From Clostridium sp. CS001 (GTDB taxonomy: Bacteria; Bacillota; Clostridia; Clostridiales; Clostridiaceae), in contig NZ_JAIZZN010000014.1 of the NCBI RefSeq assembly GCF_020443565.1, positions 1 to 64,000 on the forward strand: a stretch of DNA of 64,000 nucleotides, written 5' to 3'. Within the stretch, counting starts at the first letter, position 1. Every line of letters begins with the position of its first letter. The position numbers and the translations under genes were made by a program. Below are positions 1 through 7,088 of the stretch, one piece after another. Under the pieces are notes generated by a model, which searched no databases, was not told the origin of the DNA, and was given only the letters and a program-made list of their open reading frames with translations.

Positions 1-137
1 GTTTGCTATGCCTATTTTTCTCCCCAACTGCTCTCCGAGCATAAAACCTAGGACACTATAATTACTTTATAGAAACTCAAGTTTTTCATATTAGTTTCCG
101 TGACTACTCTATTTTAACATTGATCATTTCATTTATT

Positions 138-506
138 TTATTTTCCGCTTAGCATTCTTAATGCTTCATCCGCTGTAATTTCACCTTTTTCTAACATATC
201 TACTACTTCTTTTTTATCAGTAGAAGGTTTTTGTTTTGCCACTGTATAACCAAGTGAAATGATAACCTCATCGAGTTTTGCTCTAACTGTTGGATATGAT
301 ATACCTAGTTCTTTCTCTACATCCTTAATGTTTCCCCTGGATTTTAAAAATACTTCGATGAAACTTAATTGCTCACTGTTTAAATAATCAAACTTAGATA
401 ATTCAAACTCATTCTCAACAACCGTATTACAACTATCGCATTTTAGTCTAGTTGCTTTTAATCTAGAGCTACAAACTGGACATTTGCTTAATACTTTATA
501 TGCCAC
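138..506 (-). CDS. DUF2089-family zinc-ribbon/HTH regulator
   Basis: This 122-residue protein has the DUF2089 layout. Two CxxC pairs (Cys9/Cys12 and Cys23/Cys26) form a likely zinc ribbon, a helix-turn-helix region follows at about residues 46-85, and a short tail at 98-121 resembles a SHOCT-like helix pair. The family is probably transcriptional, but no target is established for it. The start is GTG, 6 bases after a GAAGGTGGG ribosome site. A strong promoter lies just upstream with three copies of a 13-bp element around it, so autoregulation is plausible (inference). It sits downstream of the bactofilin and YhbD-like genes but has its own promoter. Confidence 0.8.
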   Translation of the reverse strand: MAYKVLSKCPVCSSRLKATRLKCDSCNTVVENEFELSKFDYLNSEQLSFIEVFLKSRGNIKDVEKELGISYPTVRAKLDEVIISLGYTVAKQKPSTDKKEVVDMLEKGEITADEALRMLSGK

Positions 507-533
507 TTATTCCCACCTTCTTCCTTTGTATTC

Positions 534-562
534 ATTATATTCTGATTAATTAAAATAGTCAA
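534..562 (-). promoter_or_regulatory. Sigma-A-type promoter of the DUF2089 gene
   Basis: On the minus strand TTGACT (557-562) and TATAAT (534-539) are separated by exactly 17 bases, and the DUF2089 start codon is 28 bases downstream of the -10. The -35 hexamer lies inside copy 1 of the 13-bp element described separately. Confidence 0.75.
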
Positions 563-613
563 TATAAAAATTAAAATAATCAACATTTTCCTATAATATA
601 TTGATTATTTTAA
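550..613. repeat. Three copies of a 13-bp element, possible operator array
   Basis: TTAAAATARTCAA occurs at 550-562 and 571-583 in the same orientation and at 601-613 inverted. The first two copies are 21 bp apart and the second and third centres are 30 bp apart, close to two and three helical turns. Copy 1 contains the -35 hexamer of the DUF2089 promoter. The arrangement looks like a regulator-binding array; the binding protein is unknown. Confidence 0.55.
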
Positions 614-676
614 TGTTCATATTAATATTATTAATATAGCACTTGTTTCATGTAGTTCTGTACCTATAAAATTAGT

Positions 677-1411
677 TTATATCTTCTTTTGTTCTTTAAC
701 TATTGATTCACTTGAAATATTAATTTCACCACTATACTCTATAAGGCCTATATTACAGCCGTCACCTATAGTCACATTATTTCCCCTTACAATCTTTGCA
801 TTTGTATTCTCAAGGTATATTTCATCACCTTCGATTAACTCAGTTGTTAGTTCGCCTTTTGTATTAAAAATATTATCAATTACTTTTTTTAAAAAGAAAT
901 TTTCAATACTACTAACCTTTACTTCAATATGCTCCCCACCAATTTCTTTTACACTGCTTTTGCCACCAAGGCTTATATTCACTTCTCCTGCATTTAATAA
1001 CCCTTGTATTTTAAAATTACCACTAGCCTTAAAGCGTTCTACTTCACAATCTTTTCCTACATGTAATGATCCTGATATATTAACTTCTTCTCCATATAGG
1101 CTTTCCCCTACATGAATTGAGCCGCTTATTTTTATACTTTGACCTTTAACTTGACCTAGTACATGAGCAGATCCACTTACCTTCATTTCTCCTACTTCAA
1201 TATCGCCTTCAATATTCGCTGATCCGCTAACTTTTATAGTCTCAGCTTTTAGAGCTCCTGTAACTTTTGACGAACCACTAGTTTTAAATTCTACGCATTC
1301 TAAATCTCCGTTTATTTTTCCTGACCCACTTATACTTACTTCATTACACTTCCCTCCACAAGAGCTCCCTGATCCTGATATTTTTATATCTCCAATAATG
1401 TTTTTTTCCAT
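677..1411 (-). CDS. Bactofilin-like polymer-forming protein
   Basis: This 244-residue protein is built from short repeats of the type 'ISGSG', 'VSGSA', 'ISGSI' spaced about 17-20 residues apart over residues 8-150. That is the right-handed beta-helix signature of the bactofilin (DUF583, polymer-forming cytoskeletal) family, similar to YhbE/YhbF of Bacillus. A less repetitive C-terminal part (about 150-244) follows. There is no signal peptide or membrane segment, so a cytoplasmic scaffold is likely. A Cys pair sits in the first turn (SSCGGKC), which is unusual. The gene follows the YhbD-like gene by 11 bp and is preceded by AAGGAGG, so the two are cotranscribed. Confidence 0.8.
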   Translation of the reverse strand: MEKNIIGDIKISGSGSSCGGKCNEVSISGSGKINGDLECVEFKTSGSSKVTGALKAETIKVSGSANIEGDIEVGEMKVSGSAHVLGQVKGQSIKISGSIHVGESLYGEEVNISGSLHVGKDCEVERFKASGNFKIQGLLNAGEVNISLGGKSSVKEIGGEHIEVKVSSIENFFLKKVIDNIFNTKGELTTELIEGDEIYLENTNAKIVRGNNVTIGDGCNIGLIEYSGEINISSESIVKEQKKI

Positions 1412-1422
1412 GTTAATCCTCC

Positions 1423-2043
1423 TTAAATCTTAATTTTTAGTTCTTCGATACTTTGCGATATATTAAGCCTTAATACCATCTTTGCACTGTTTTCTATATA
1501 AATCTCATTAGGAAGTGTAATCAAAAAACATACCGCCATCCCAAATTTTCTTAAAAGAATTATCTCACAGTTTTTGCCTTCTAGAGATTTATAATTTTCT
1601 TCTAAAGTCTCTATTATAAGTTTGCCTTCCTCTAAGGATACATTCCCAGATACTAAGCTTTTTTCTAATAATGAAATATATAATATTTTTTTAAAAGAAA
1701 AGGTTTTTATATCTCCATAGATATCTTTATACATAATTAATGTTTGTGACCTAACAATGTTCTTATTTAATAGCTCTTCTTCATTTAAAAATACATCTGC
1801 TAGTTGTGGTGAAAACATTTGTGCTAAGTTATCTAAAGATACATCATCTTTCATATCCTTAATTTTTTCTATTCTGTCTAATATCTTCTCCTTAGGAAAA
1901 TAAGTCTCTTGCCCTGTGTAGCTGGATTTTTTTATGAACCATTCTTCTGGTATAAGGCTTTTCCTTTTCCACCTATACAGCTGACCGTAAGAAACATCAG
2001 TTAGTTCCAATAATTCTTTTTTTGATATTAAATCTATATCCAT
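1423..2043 (-). CDS. YhbD-like protein (DUF4004), MerR-like N-terminus
   Basis: A 206-residue protein whose N-terminal 55 residues look like a MerR-type winged helix (KKELLELTDVSYGQLYRWKR). A short linker and a C-terminal alpha/beta region follow. Length and gene context match the YhbD family, which is paired with bactofilins in Bacillus. The function is not established; a DNA-binding or bactofilin-partner role is inferred. The start ATG follows AAGGAGGGG by 5 bases. It is the first gene of a two-gene unit with the bactofilin gene. Confidence 0.7.
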   Translation of the reverse strand: MDIDLISKKELLELTDVSYGQLYRWKRKSLIPEEWFIKKSSYTGQETYFPKEKILDRIEKIKDMKDDVSLDNLAQMFSPQLADVFLNEEELLNKNIVRSQTLIMYKDIYGDIKTFSFKKILYISLLEKSLVSGNVSLEEGKLIIETLEENYKSLEGKNCEIILLRKFGMAVCFLITLPNEIYIENSAKMVLRLNISQSIEELKIKI

Positions 2044-2062
2044 ATAACCCCTCCTTGCATGC

Positions 2063-2090
2063 CATAATTAGATAATTAAGTTTAATTATG
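2063..2090. repeat. Inverted repeat upstream of the YhbD-like gene
   Basis: CATAATTA (2063-2070) and TAATTATG (2083-2090) form an inverted repeat with a 12-base spacer. It lies between the predicted promoter (2106-2134) and the YhbD-like start codon, where an operator would act. It could also be chance in AT-rich DNA. Confidence 0.35.
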
Positions 2091-2105
2091 ATTTACTATA
2101 TTTAT

Positions 2106-2134
2106 AGTGTAACATAACATTGTTCTACTGTAAA
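2106..2134 (-). promoter_or_regulatory. Candidate promoter of the yhbD-bactofilin unit
   Basis: On the minus strand TTTACA (2129-2134) and TACACT (2106-2111) are 17 bases apart, 62 bases before the YhbD-like start codon. Both hexamers are imperfect. Confidence 0.45.
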
Positions 2135-2178
2135 CATAAAATATACAAATTTTTTTATATTTATAGTTAACAATAAAA

Positions 2179-2219
2179 AAGAGAGGAGAACCCTAATTAT
2201 CTTAGGATTCTCCTCTCTT
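2179..2219 (-). terminator. Intrinsic terminator of the acetyltransferase gene
   Basis: A long stem (AAGAGAGGAGAA pairing with its complement, then CCTAA/TTAGG) with one mismatch is followed by T6 on the minus strand. The stem begins at the stop codon of the acetyltransferase gene. Confidence 0.85.
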
Positions 2220-2757
2220 AATACTTAAAATCATTCCAATTTACTGGTGTACTCTTCTCATTTTCCCAATCTTCCCTTGTAATTCCATAAGCAATTGCAT
2301 CATATGGTATTCCATCATTACCTACCCATGCTTTTCGATGGTGTGCTTCTTTAACAAACCCACACTTATGAAATACACATCTCATAGCATAATTATCTTG
2401 CCTTGTATCAGCTTCTATTCTTTCTTTATCAGAAAAATTATTAAACACATAAGAAACAAGCCAATTTACTGTAATTGAGCCAATTCCCATACCCTTATAT
2501 TTACTTAAAATTCTTATATCAAATAAAGGGTCACCATCTTCCAAGTCATAAATTCTTATCATTCCGACCTTTATATCCTGGTCTAAAACAACCCAAAATG
2601 TTTTGCAACCATCCCCAGTATAATATCCATTTTCATAGCTTGCTCTAATTCTTTCTGGTTTTGGGTTCGGTGTTCCATAAAACTCCCAAGTTTCCGATGT
2701 TAAAAATTCTACAAGTGTATCAATTTCATCTTTAAATTCTTCAAAGTTTATATTCAT
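2218..2757 (-). CDS. GNAT-family N-acetyltransferase
   Basis: A 179-residue GNAT-fold protein. The acetyl-CoA loop is in 'ILSKYKGMGIGSITVNWL' (about residues 82-100), and 'YAMRCVFHKCGFVKEAHHRKAW' is the typical C-terminal 'N-x-x-A-x-x-(Y/L)-x-K-x-G-F' region of RimJ/RimL-like members, where Asn is followed by a Cys-containing variant. The substrate cannot be told from sequence. The start ATG follows GAGGAGG. It is a single-gene unit closed by a strong terminator. Confidence 0.8.
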   Translation of the reverse strand: MNINFEEFKDEIDTLVEFLTSETWEFYGTPNPKPERIRASYENGYYTGDGCKTFWVVLDQDIKVGMIRIYDLEDGDPLFDIRILSKYKGMGIGSITVNWLVSYVFNNFSDKERIEADTRQDNYAMRCVFHKCGFVKEAHHRKAWVGNDGIPYDAIAYGITREDWENEKSTPVNWNDFKY

Positions 2758-2973
2758 TATTTTATTTCCTCCTCATATCTATTCATAATTAGTATTAAAG
2801 GTTCGTTACAAGCAACAAGCTTTAAGTTAGAAATTTTTCTATATAATTTCTCAATATCTAACTCCATTTTATCACTGCAATTTTTTCTTAAAATACTACT
2901 CCCATAGCTATTTTAATATAGATGCGTACTAAAATAATATATAAAAAACAATTGTATATTATTCTTTACATAT

Positions 2974-3006
2974 AAAAAGCCACCATTCATTAGAGTGGCA
3001 GCTTTT
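2974..3006 (-). terminator. Intrinsic terminator of the CD3324-type gene
   Basis: AAAAGC-GCCACTC pairs with a GGTGGC-TTTT arm around a short loop, followed by T-rich sequence on the minus strand, directly after the stop codon at 3012. Confidence 0.75.
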
Positions 3007-3011
3007 CATAT

Positions 3012-3278
3012 TTATTTTCTTGTATATACAATCTTTTTAATACTATCAATGGAAAGAAAAAATTCTTCTGCCAAATCTAAGATTAGATACCCACTTTCAT
3101 GTTTTTTGCGTATATCATCATTTCTATTTTGTATATACTCTCGATTTCCTGATTTTTCTCCCCATTTTTTTCGTTCTGTGTTTTCAGAGGGAATATATAC
3201 ATATTGCCCTTGAATATATTTTTGAATTTCTCTTAGTAAACTATCTGGTAAAATTGCTTCTGCCTTTACATATGCCAT
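3012..3278 (-). CDS. CD3324-type small HTH-like protein
   Basis: An 88-residue protein resembling the CD3324 family of clostridia. It has an N-terminal 'LPDSLLREIQKYIQGQYVYI' helix region, a basic 'RKKWGEKSG' segment and a C-terminal helix-turn-helix-like stretch (DLAEEFFLSIDSIKKIVY). The function is unknown; DNA binding is possible. The ATG at 3278 was preferred to the one at 3287 because AAGGAG sits 9 bases before it and would touch the earlier ATG. Single-gene unit with its own terminator. Confidence 0.7.
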   Translation of the reverse strand: MAYVKAEAILPDSLLREIQKYIQGQYVYIPSENTERKKWGEKSGNREYIQNRNDDIRKKHESGYLILDLAEEFFLSIDSIKKIVYTRK

Positions 3279-3287
3279 AAAGCTCAT

Positions 3288-3598
3288 CTCCTTAAATTTA
3301 TATTCTAAATTAAAGAGGCAAAGCCTGTATATATGTATGACCTTTAATTATAAAGACGACTATATCTTATTACCCCTATGCAAATTGTCGCCATATGTCA
3401 TACTACAGACTTTGCACAGAGTATTTTGAGTTTTTAGCATTCCTTTACACCCCCAAATAGATTCTTATAATATATATAATACCAAATAATATATATATTA
3501 TCAATTATAATCATTACTTATATTTAATGGGCCTATGCTCACAGATTCATAAAGAGCCTGTTTTAAATCTATCATAAAGTTCACTATCATTAATTTAG
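3288..3598. other. AT-rich intergenic stretch without a gene
   Basis: About 310 bases between the CD3324-type gene and the terminator of the oxidoreductase operon. No credible reading frame, tRNA or repeat was seen. It should hold the CD3324-type promoter. A weak inverted pair TGCAAA (3379-3384) and TTTGCA (3412-3417) is the only structure noted. Confidence 0.5.
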
Positions 3599-3640
3599 AA
3601 AACATCCTATGATTACATATGAAATCACAGGATGTTTTTT
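3599..3640 (-). terminator. Terminator of the 2-oxoacid oxidoreductase operon
   Basis: AAACATCCTGTGATTT and the complementary arm AATCATAGGATGTTTT form a long hairpin on the minus strand right after the gamma-subunit stop codon. The run of T is short. Confidence 0.75.
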
Positions 3641-3643
3641 AAA

Positions 3644-4174
3644 TTATTTAATATATGAAGCGCCTATCTCAAGTGCTTTTTTATTTATTTCAAAGAATTT
3701 TTCTTTACCATGATCCTTTAAAGATAATAGTATTGCTTCCATTGATACTATTTCAGTTCTCTTTACTAAAGCTCCTAGAAGTACCATGTTTGCAATCTGT
3801 TTGCTTCCAAGGTTTGCAGCTTCTGTTTGAGCTGGAATGCTTATTACTTCGATGTCATCTCTTGAAGGCATTCTGTCTACAAGGTCAGAATCCATTATTA
3901 ATATTCCACCTTTAGCTACACTATCTTCAAACTTATCAAGAGAAGGTCTGTTCATAACTACAAGTACCCCTGGCTTGTTAACAATAGGAGAACCTACTGG
4001 TTCATCTGAAAGTATAACTGCGCAGTTAGCCGTACCTCCACGCATTTCTGGGCCGTAAGATGGCAACCATGAAACGTTCATGTCATTATCCATACCTGCA
4101 TATGCTAAAAATTTTCCCATTGAAAGTGTACCTTGACCACCAAATCCTGCAAATATACTTTCTTGTGTTGCCAT
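3644..4174 (-). CDS. 2-oxoacid:ferredoxin oxidoreductase, gamma subunit
   Basis: A 176-residue protein matching the gamma (POR/KOR/VOR gamma) domain. It opens with 'ESIFAGFGGQGTLSMGKFLA', carries 'SYGPEMRGGTANC' at about residues 39-51, and has the usual length. It is the last gene of a delta-alpha-beta-gamma operon and starts one base after the beta stop codon, which implies translational coupling. With the other subunits it would oxidise a 2-oxo acid to acyl-CoA and CO2 and reduce ferredoxin in the cytoplasm. The substrate (branched 2-oxoacids or 2-oxoglutarate) cannot be settled from sequence. Confidence 0.9.
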   Translation of the reverse strand: MATQESIFAGFGGQGTLSMGKFLAYAGMDNDMNVSWLPSYGPEMRGGTANCAVILSDEPVGSPIVNKPGVLVVMNRPSLDKFEDSVAKGGILIMDSDLVDRMPSRDDIEVISIPAQTEAANLGSKQIANMVLLGALVKRTEIVSMEAILLSLKDHGKEKFFEINKKALEIGASYIK

Positions 4175-4175
4175 A

Positions 4176-4925
4176 TTATTTTACCTCCGCAGTTGTGTCT
4201 TTTTTAACACCTAGAGTATAGAATGGCATCATATTATCTCTAAGCCATACCATAGACTCCTGAGGTGATAGTCCCCAGTTAGTTGGGCATATTGACAATA
4301 CCTCAACTAGTGAGAATCCTTTTCCATCAATTGCATTTTGGAAAGCCTTTTTAATTGCTTTTTTAGTTTTTGTAACATTAGGAACAGTATCTGCTGATAC
4401 TCTTTCTACGTAACAAGCTCCATCTAAAGTTGCTATCATTTCTGATACTCTAATAGGATATCCTTGCACTTTTACATCTCTTCCATAAGGTGAAGTTTCT
4501 GTAACTTGACCTGGAAGTGTAGTTGGTGCCATTTGGCCACCTGTCATGCCATAAATACAGTTATTTATGAATATAGTAACCATATTTTCGCCTCTTGTTG
4601 CTGCATGTACTATTTCAGCTGTACCTATTGCTGCAAGATCTCCATCCCCTTGGTATGTGAATACCACAGAATCAGGCTTAACTCTTTTAATTCCTGTAGC
4701 AACCGCTGGTGCTCTTCCATGCGCTGCTTGGAACATGTCACAAGCAAAATAGTCATATGCTAAAACTGAACATCCAACTGGTGCTACTCCTATAGTTTTG
4801 TCTACTATATTTAACTCTTCAAGAACTTCTCCTACTAATCTATGAACTAATCCATGAGAACATCCTGGACAATAATGCGTAGGAACATCTAATAATGCTT
4901 TTGTTGGTTCAAATACTATTGCCAT
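4176..4925 (-). CDS. 2-oxoacid:ferredoxin oxidoreductase, beta (TPP) subunit
   Basis: A 249-residue thiamine diphosphate subunit. Cys in 'THYCPGCSHG' (residues 17-26), the TPP/Mg motif 'YQGDGDLAAIGTAE' (about 91-104) and 'NNCIYGMTGGQMAPTT' are all in place. The beta subunit binds TPP and one 4Fe-4S cluster and carries out decarboxylation. The ATG overlaps the alpha stop codon by one base (TAATG), so translation is coupled. The CPGC spacing and the 'SPYGRDVKVQGYPIRVSEMI' region resemble VorA/KorB-type enzymes. Confidence 0.92.
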   Translation of the reverse strand: MAIVFEPTKALLDVPTHYCPGCSHGLVHRLVGEVLEELNIVDKTIGVAPVGCSVLAYDYFACDMFQAAHGRAPAVATGIKRVKPDSVVFTYQGDGDLAAIGTAEIVHAATRGENMVTIFINNCIYGMTGGQMAPTTLPGQVTETSPYGRDVKVQGYPIRVSEMIATLDGACYVERVSADTVPNVTKTKKAIKKAFQNAIDGKGFSLVEVLSICPTNWGLSPQESMVWLRDNMMPFYTLGVKKDTTAEVK

Positions 4926-5995
4926 TATTTTGTACCCCCTACTATTTCTCTTACTTTAGATAGTATATCATCAGGATGAGGAACCATTCCACCTGTTCTT
5001 CCGTAGAAATGTACTGGTTGTCTTCCTTCAACTGAAAGCCTAACATCTTCAATCATTTGTCCACAACTCATTTCTACTGATATATATCCATGTTTTGTGT
5101 TATTTATTGTTTTATCAAAAGCTTCAAGTGGGAAAGGCCAAAGTGTAATTGGTCTTATTAATCCTAATTTTATACCTTCGTGCTTGGCCATTTTAATAAC
5201 GCTTTTGCATATTCTAGATGTAGTTCCGTATGCAACCATTATTAAATCAACTTCTCCATCACAATTAAATAATTCATATCTTGTTTCATTTTTCTTTATT
5301 TGTGCATACTTTTCTTGTAATTTTATATTATGTTGCTCCAATTTTTCTGATTGAAGGTATAGTGAATTTATAACATTATGTTTTTCTCTACCATTAAGCC
5401 CATTAGCTGCCCAAGTTTTTTCTGGTAATGCTTTAGGAGCTCTTTCTTTAAATTCTACTGGCTCCATCATTTGTCCTAGCATTCCGTCTCCCATTACCAT
5501 TACAGGAGTCCTATACATATCTGCAGTATCAAATGCATCTTGAACTAAATCAACCATTTCTTGTACTGATGCAGGTGCATATACAGGCATATTAAAATCA
5601 CCATGAGCTCCACCTTTTGTTGCTTGGAAGTAATCTGATTGAGCTGGTTGAATACTACCTAAGCCTGGACCACCTCTAACTATATTTACAATAACGCATG
5701 GAAGCTCAGCTCCAGCTATATAAGATATTCCTTCTGCTTTTAAACTTATTCCTGGTGAACTCGAAGATGTCATACATCTTACTCCTGTACCTGCTGCTCC
5801 ATATACCATATTTATAGCTGCGATTTCACTTTCTGCTTGCAAGAAAACTCTTTGAATTTTAGGCATTTTTCTTGATAAATATGCAGATATCTCAGTTTGA
5901 GGTGTTATTGGATATCCAAAGAAGCCTTGACAGTTAGCTCTAATAGCTGCTTCTCCTATAGCTTCATTACCTTTCATTAACACTTTTTCTCCCAT
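4925..5995 (-). CDS. vorB: 2-oxoacid:ferredoxin oxidoreductase, alpha subunit (VorB-like)
   Basis: A 356-residue alpha subunit. An N-terminal pyrimidine-binding domain (GNEAIGEAAIRANCQGFFGY, then PITPQTEI) is followed by 'QAESEIAAINMVYGAAGTG' and 'TSSSSPGISLKAEGISYIAG', then a C-terminal transketolase-like domain. Length and motifs match the subunit usually called VorB in clostridia. Pairing with ptb/buk genes upstream favours acyl-CoA formed from branched 2-oxoacids, but 2-oxoglutarate is not excluded. It follows the ferredoxin subunit by 19 bp with GGAGG before its ATG. Confidence 0.88.
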   Translation of the reverse strand: MGEKVLMKGNEAIGEAAIRANCQGFFGYPITPQTEISAYLSRKMPKIQRVFLQAESEIAAINMVYGAAGTGVRCMTSSSSPGISLKAEGISYIAGAELPCVIVNIVRGGPGLGSIQPAQSDYFQATKGGAHGDFNMPVYAPASVQEMVDLVQDAFDTADMYRTPVMVMGDGMLGQMMEPVEFKERAPKALPEKTWAANGLNGREKHNVINSLYLQSEKLEQHNIKLQEKYAQIKKNETRYELFNCDGEVDLIMVAYGTTSRICKSVIKMAKHEGIKLGLIRPITLWPFPLEAFDKTINNTKHGYISVEMSCGQMIEDVRLSVEGRQPVHFYGRTGGMVPHPDDILSKVREIVGGTK

Positions 5996-6014
5996 AAGTC
6001 CATCCTCCTATTCT

Positions 6015-6224
6015 TTACTTTTGAACTGTTATTACTAAGTCGGGACACATTTTTCCACAAGATGCACATCCGATACATTCTTTCATCTTCTCGTCTGTTA
6101 CCATAGCTGGATGATACCCTTTAATATTTAGCTTATCTGAAAAACTTATGATTTTCTTAGGGCACACAATTATACAATGTCCACACCCTTTGCATCTGTC
6201 TTCTCTAAAATCTACTCTTGGCAT
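6015..6224 (-). CDS. 2-oxoacid:ferredoxin oxidoreductase, delta (2x4Fe-4S) subunit
   Basis: A 69-residue ferredoxin-like protein with two CxxCxxCxxxCP clusters: CKGCGHCIIVCP (residues 11-22) and CIGCASCGKMCP (about 51-62). It carries electrons from the TPP site to soluble ferredoxin and is the first gene of the operon. The start ATG follows GAGGAGG by 8 bases. A strong promoter and a cre-like palindrome lie upstream. Confidence 0.92.
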   Translation of the reverse strand: MPRVDFREDRCKGCGHCIIVCPKKIISFSDKLNIKGYHPAMVTDEKMKECIGCASCGKMCPDLVITVQK

Positions 6225-6260
6225 GTTTAAACCTCCTCAAAAATCCGAATTTATAAAATT

Positions 6261-6270
6261 TAAACGTTTA
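6261..6270. promoter_or_regulatory. cre-like palindrome at the transcription start
   Basis: TAAACGTTTA is a perfect 10-bp palindrome centred on CG, as in catabolite-responsive elements bound by CcpA. It falls at about +1 to +10 from the vor promoter. A 10-bp match alone is weak evidence. Confidence 0.35.
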
Positions 6271-6277
6271 CTTATTA

Positions 6278-6306
6278 ATTTTAACTCTTGCAGTCCAAAC
6301 TGTCAA
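6278..6306 (-). promoter_or_regulatory. Promoter of the 2-oxoacid oxidoreductase operon
   Basis: Consensus TTGACA (6301-6306) and TAAAAT (6278-6283) on the minus strand with a 17-base spacer, 54 bases upstream of the ferredoxin-subunit start. Confidence 0.8.
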
Positions 6307-6334
6307 TGAAGTTAATTACTTGATTATTTTCTTT

Positions 6335-6997
6335 CTATCTCCAAGGTGGCAACATATATGTATCTATACCAAAAATATCACCTTGTAATTTTCCACTAAG
6401 TTCTCCCACTAATTCATTGCTACAAACAGTATATGCGTGTGGTAGGTTTAATTCCTTAGATAGTGAGGCTACAACTTTGTCTCCATCTATTATATGCTGT
6501 TGCACAGTCTCGTAGGACAAGTTAGTATTAGATATCAAATGAGTAACCGTAAGTCTTGAGGCTCTTTCTATTGCTTTAATGTATTCCTTTATATCTGTAG
6601 TATTTGATGTAAATGGCCTATTGGTATTTATGACAAAAAACATATCATAAGGTTCTTCTTTAAAAAATCTATTGTATTGTCCTAGGGCTATTGAACCTGA
6701 GTCATCACCACCTATATCCAATACAACCTCATAACTTTTGTCATTAAAAGCTGCTATTATCTCTGCTGGAACTACCATAAGCTCTGCGTTAACTAATTCT
6801 GGGCTTGATGCTATAACTCTTATTCCATAGTCCTCTAATTGCTTCCTCACGTCTCTTACACAAAAATAAGGATTTACAATATCTAAGTCAACAATGACAA
6901 CTTTCTTTCCTGCCTTTGCAAGATTTATTGCATAATTTATTGCGATTTCTGTCTTTCCACTACCGAAGTGACCTGTAAATGCCCTAATTCTACTCAT
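6335..6997 (-). CDS. P-loop ATPase of the MinD/CobQ-like type
   Basis: A 220-residue P-loop protein. It has a Walker A at residues 6-15 (GHFGSGKTEI), a conserved 'VVIVDLDIVNPYF' strand at 32-44 and a Walker-B-like 'VVLDIGGDDSG'. The deviant architecture resembles the ParA/MinD/CobQ group of cofactor or cluster handling ATPases. Its role is not known. It lies between the butyrate kinase genes and the ferredoxin-linked oxidoreductase, so help with metal or cofactor insertion is only a guess. The ATG at 6997 was chosen because AAAGGAAAG precedes it; the upstream in-frame ATG adds 18 unconvincing residues. Confidence 0.7.
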   Translation of the reverse strand: MSRIRAFTGHFGSGKTEIAINYAINLAKAGKKVVIVDLDIVNPYFCVRDVRKQLEDYGIRVIASSPELVNAELMVVPAEIIAAFNDKSYEVVLDIGGDDSGSIALGQYNRFFKEEPYDMFFVINTNRPFTSNTTDIKEYIKAIERASRLTVTHLISNTNLSYETVQQHIIDGDKVVASLSKELNLPHAYTVCSNELVGELSGKLQGDIFGIDTYMLPPWR

Positions 6998-7088
6998 AAT
7001 ATCATCTTTCCTTTCATAAGTTTGCCTTAATAAATCACTTCTATAATACAATAAATAAATTATAAAAGTGATTTTTCATTATAATTTA

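Noticed and set aside
3288-3598. Possible small RNA in the gap before the oxidoreductase terminator
   Set aside because: No promoter-terminator pair or stable structure was found beyond a weak 6-bp inverted pair.
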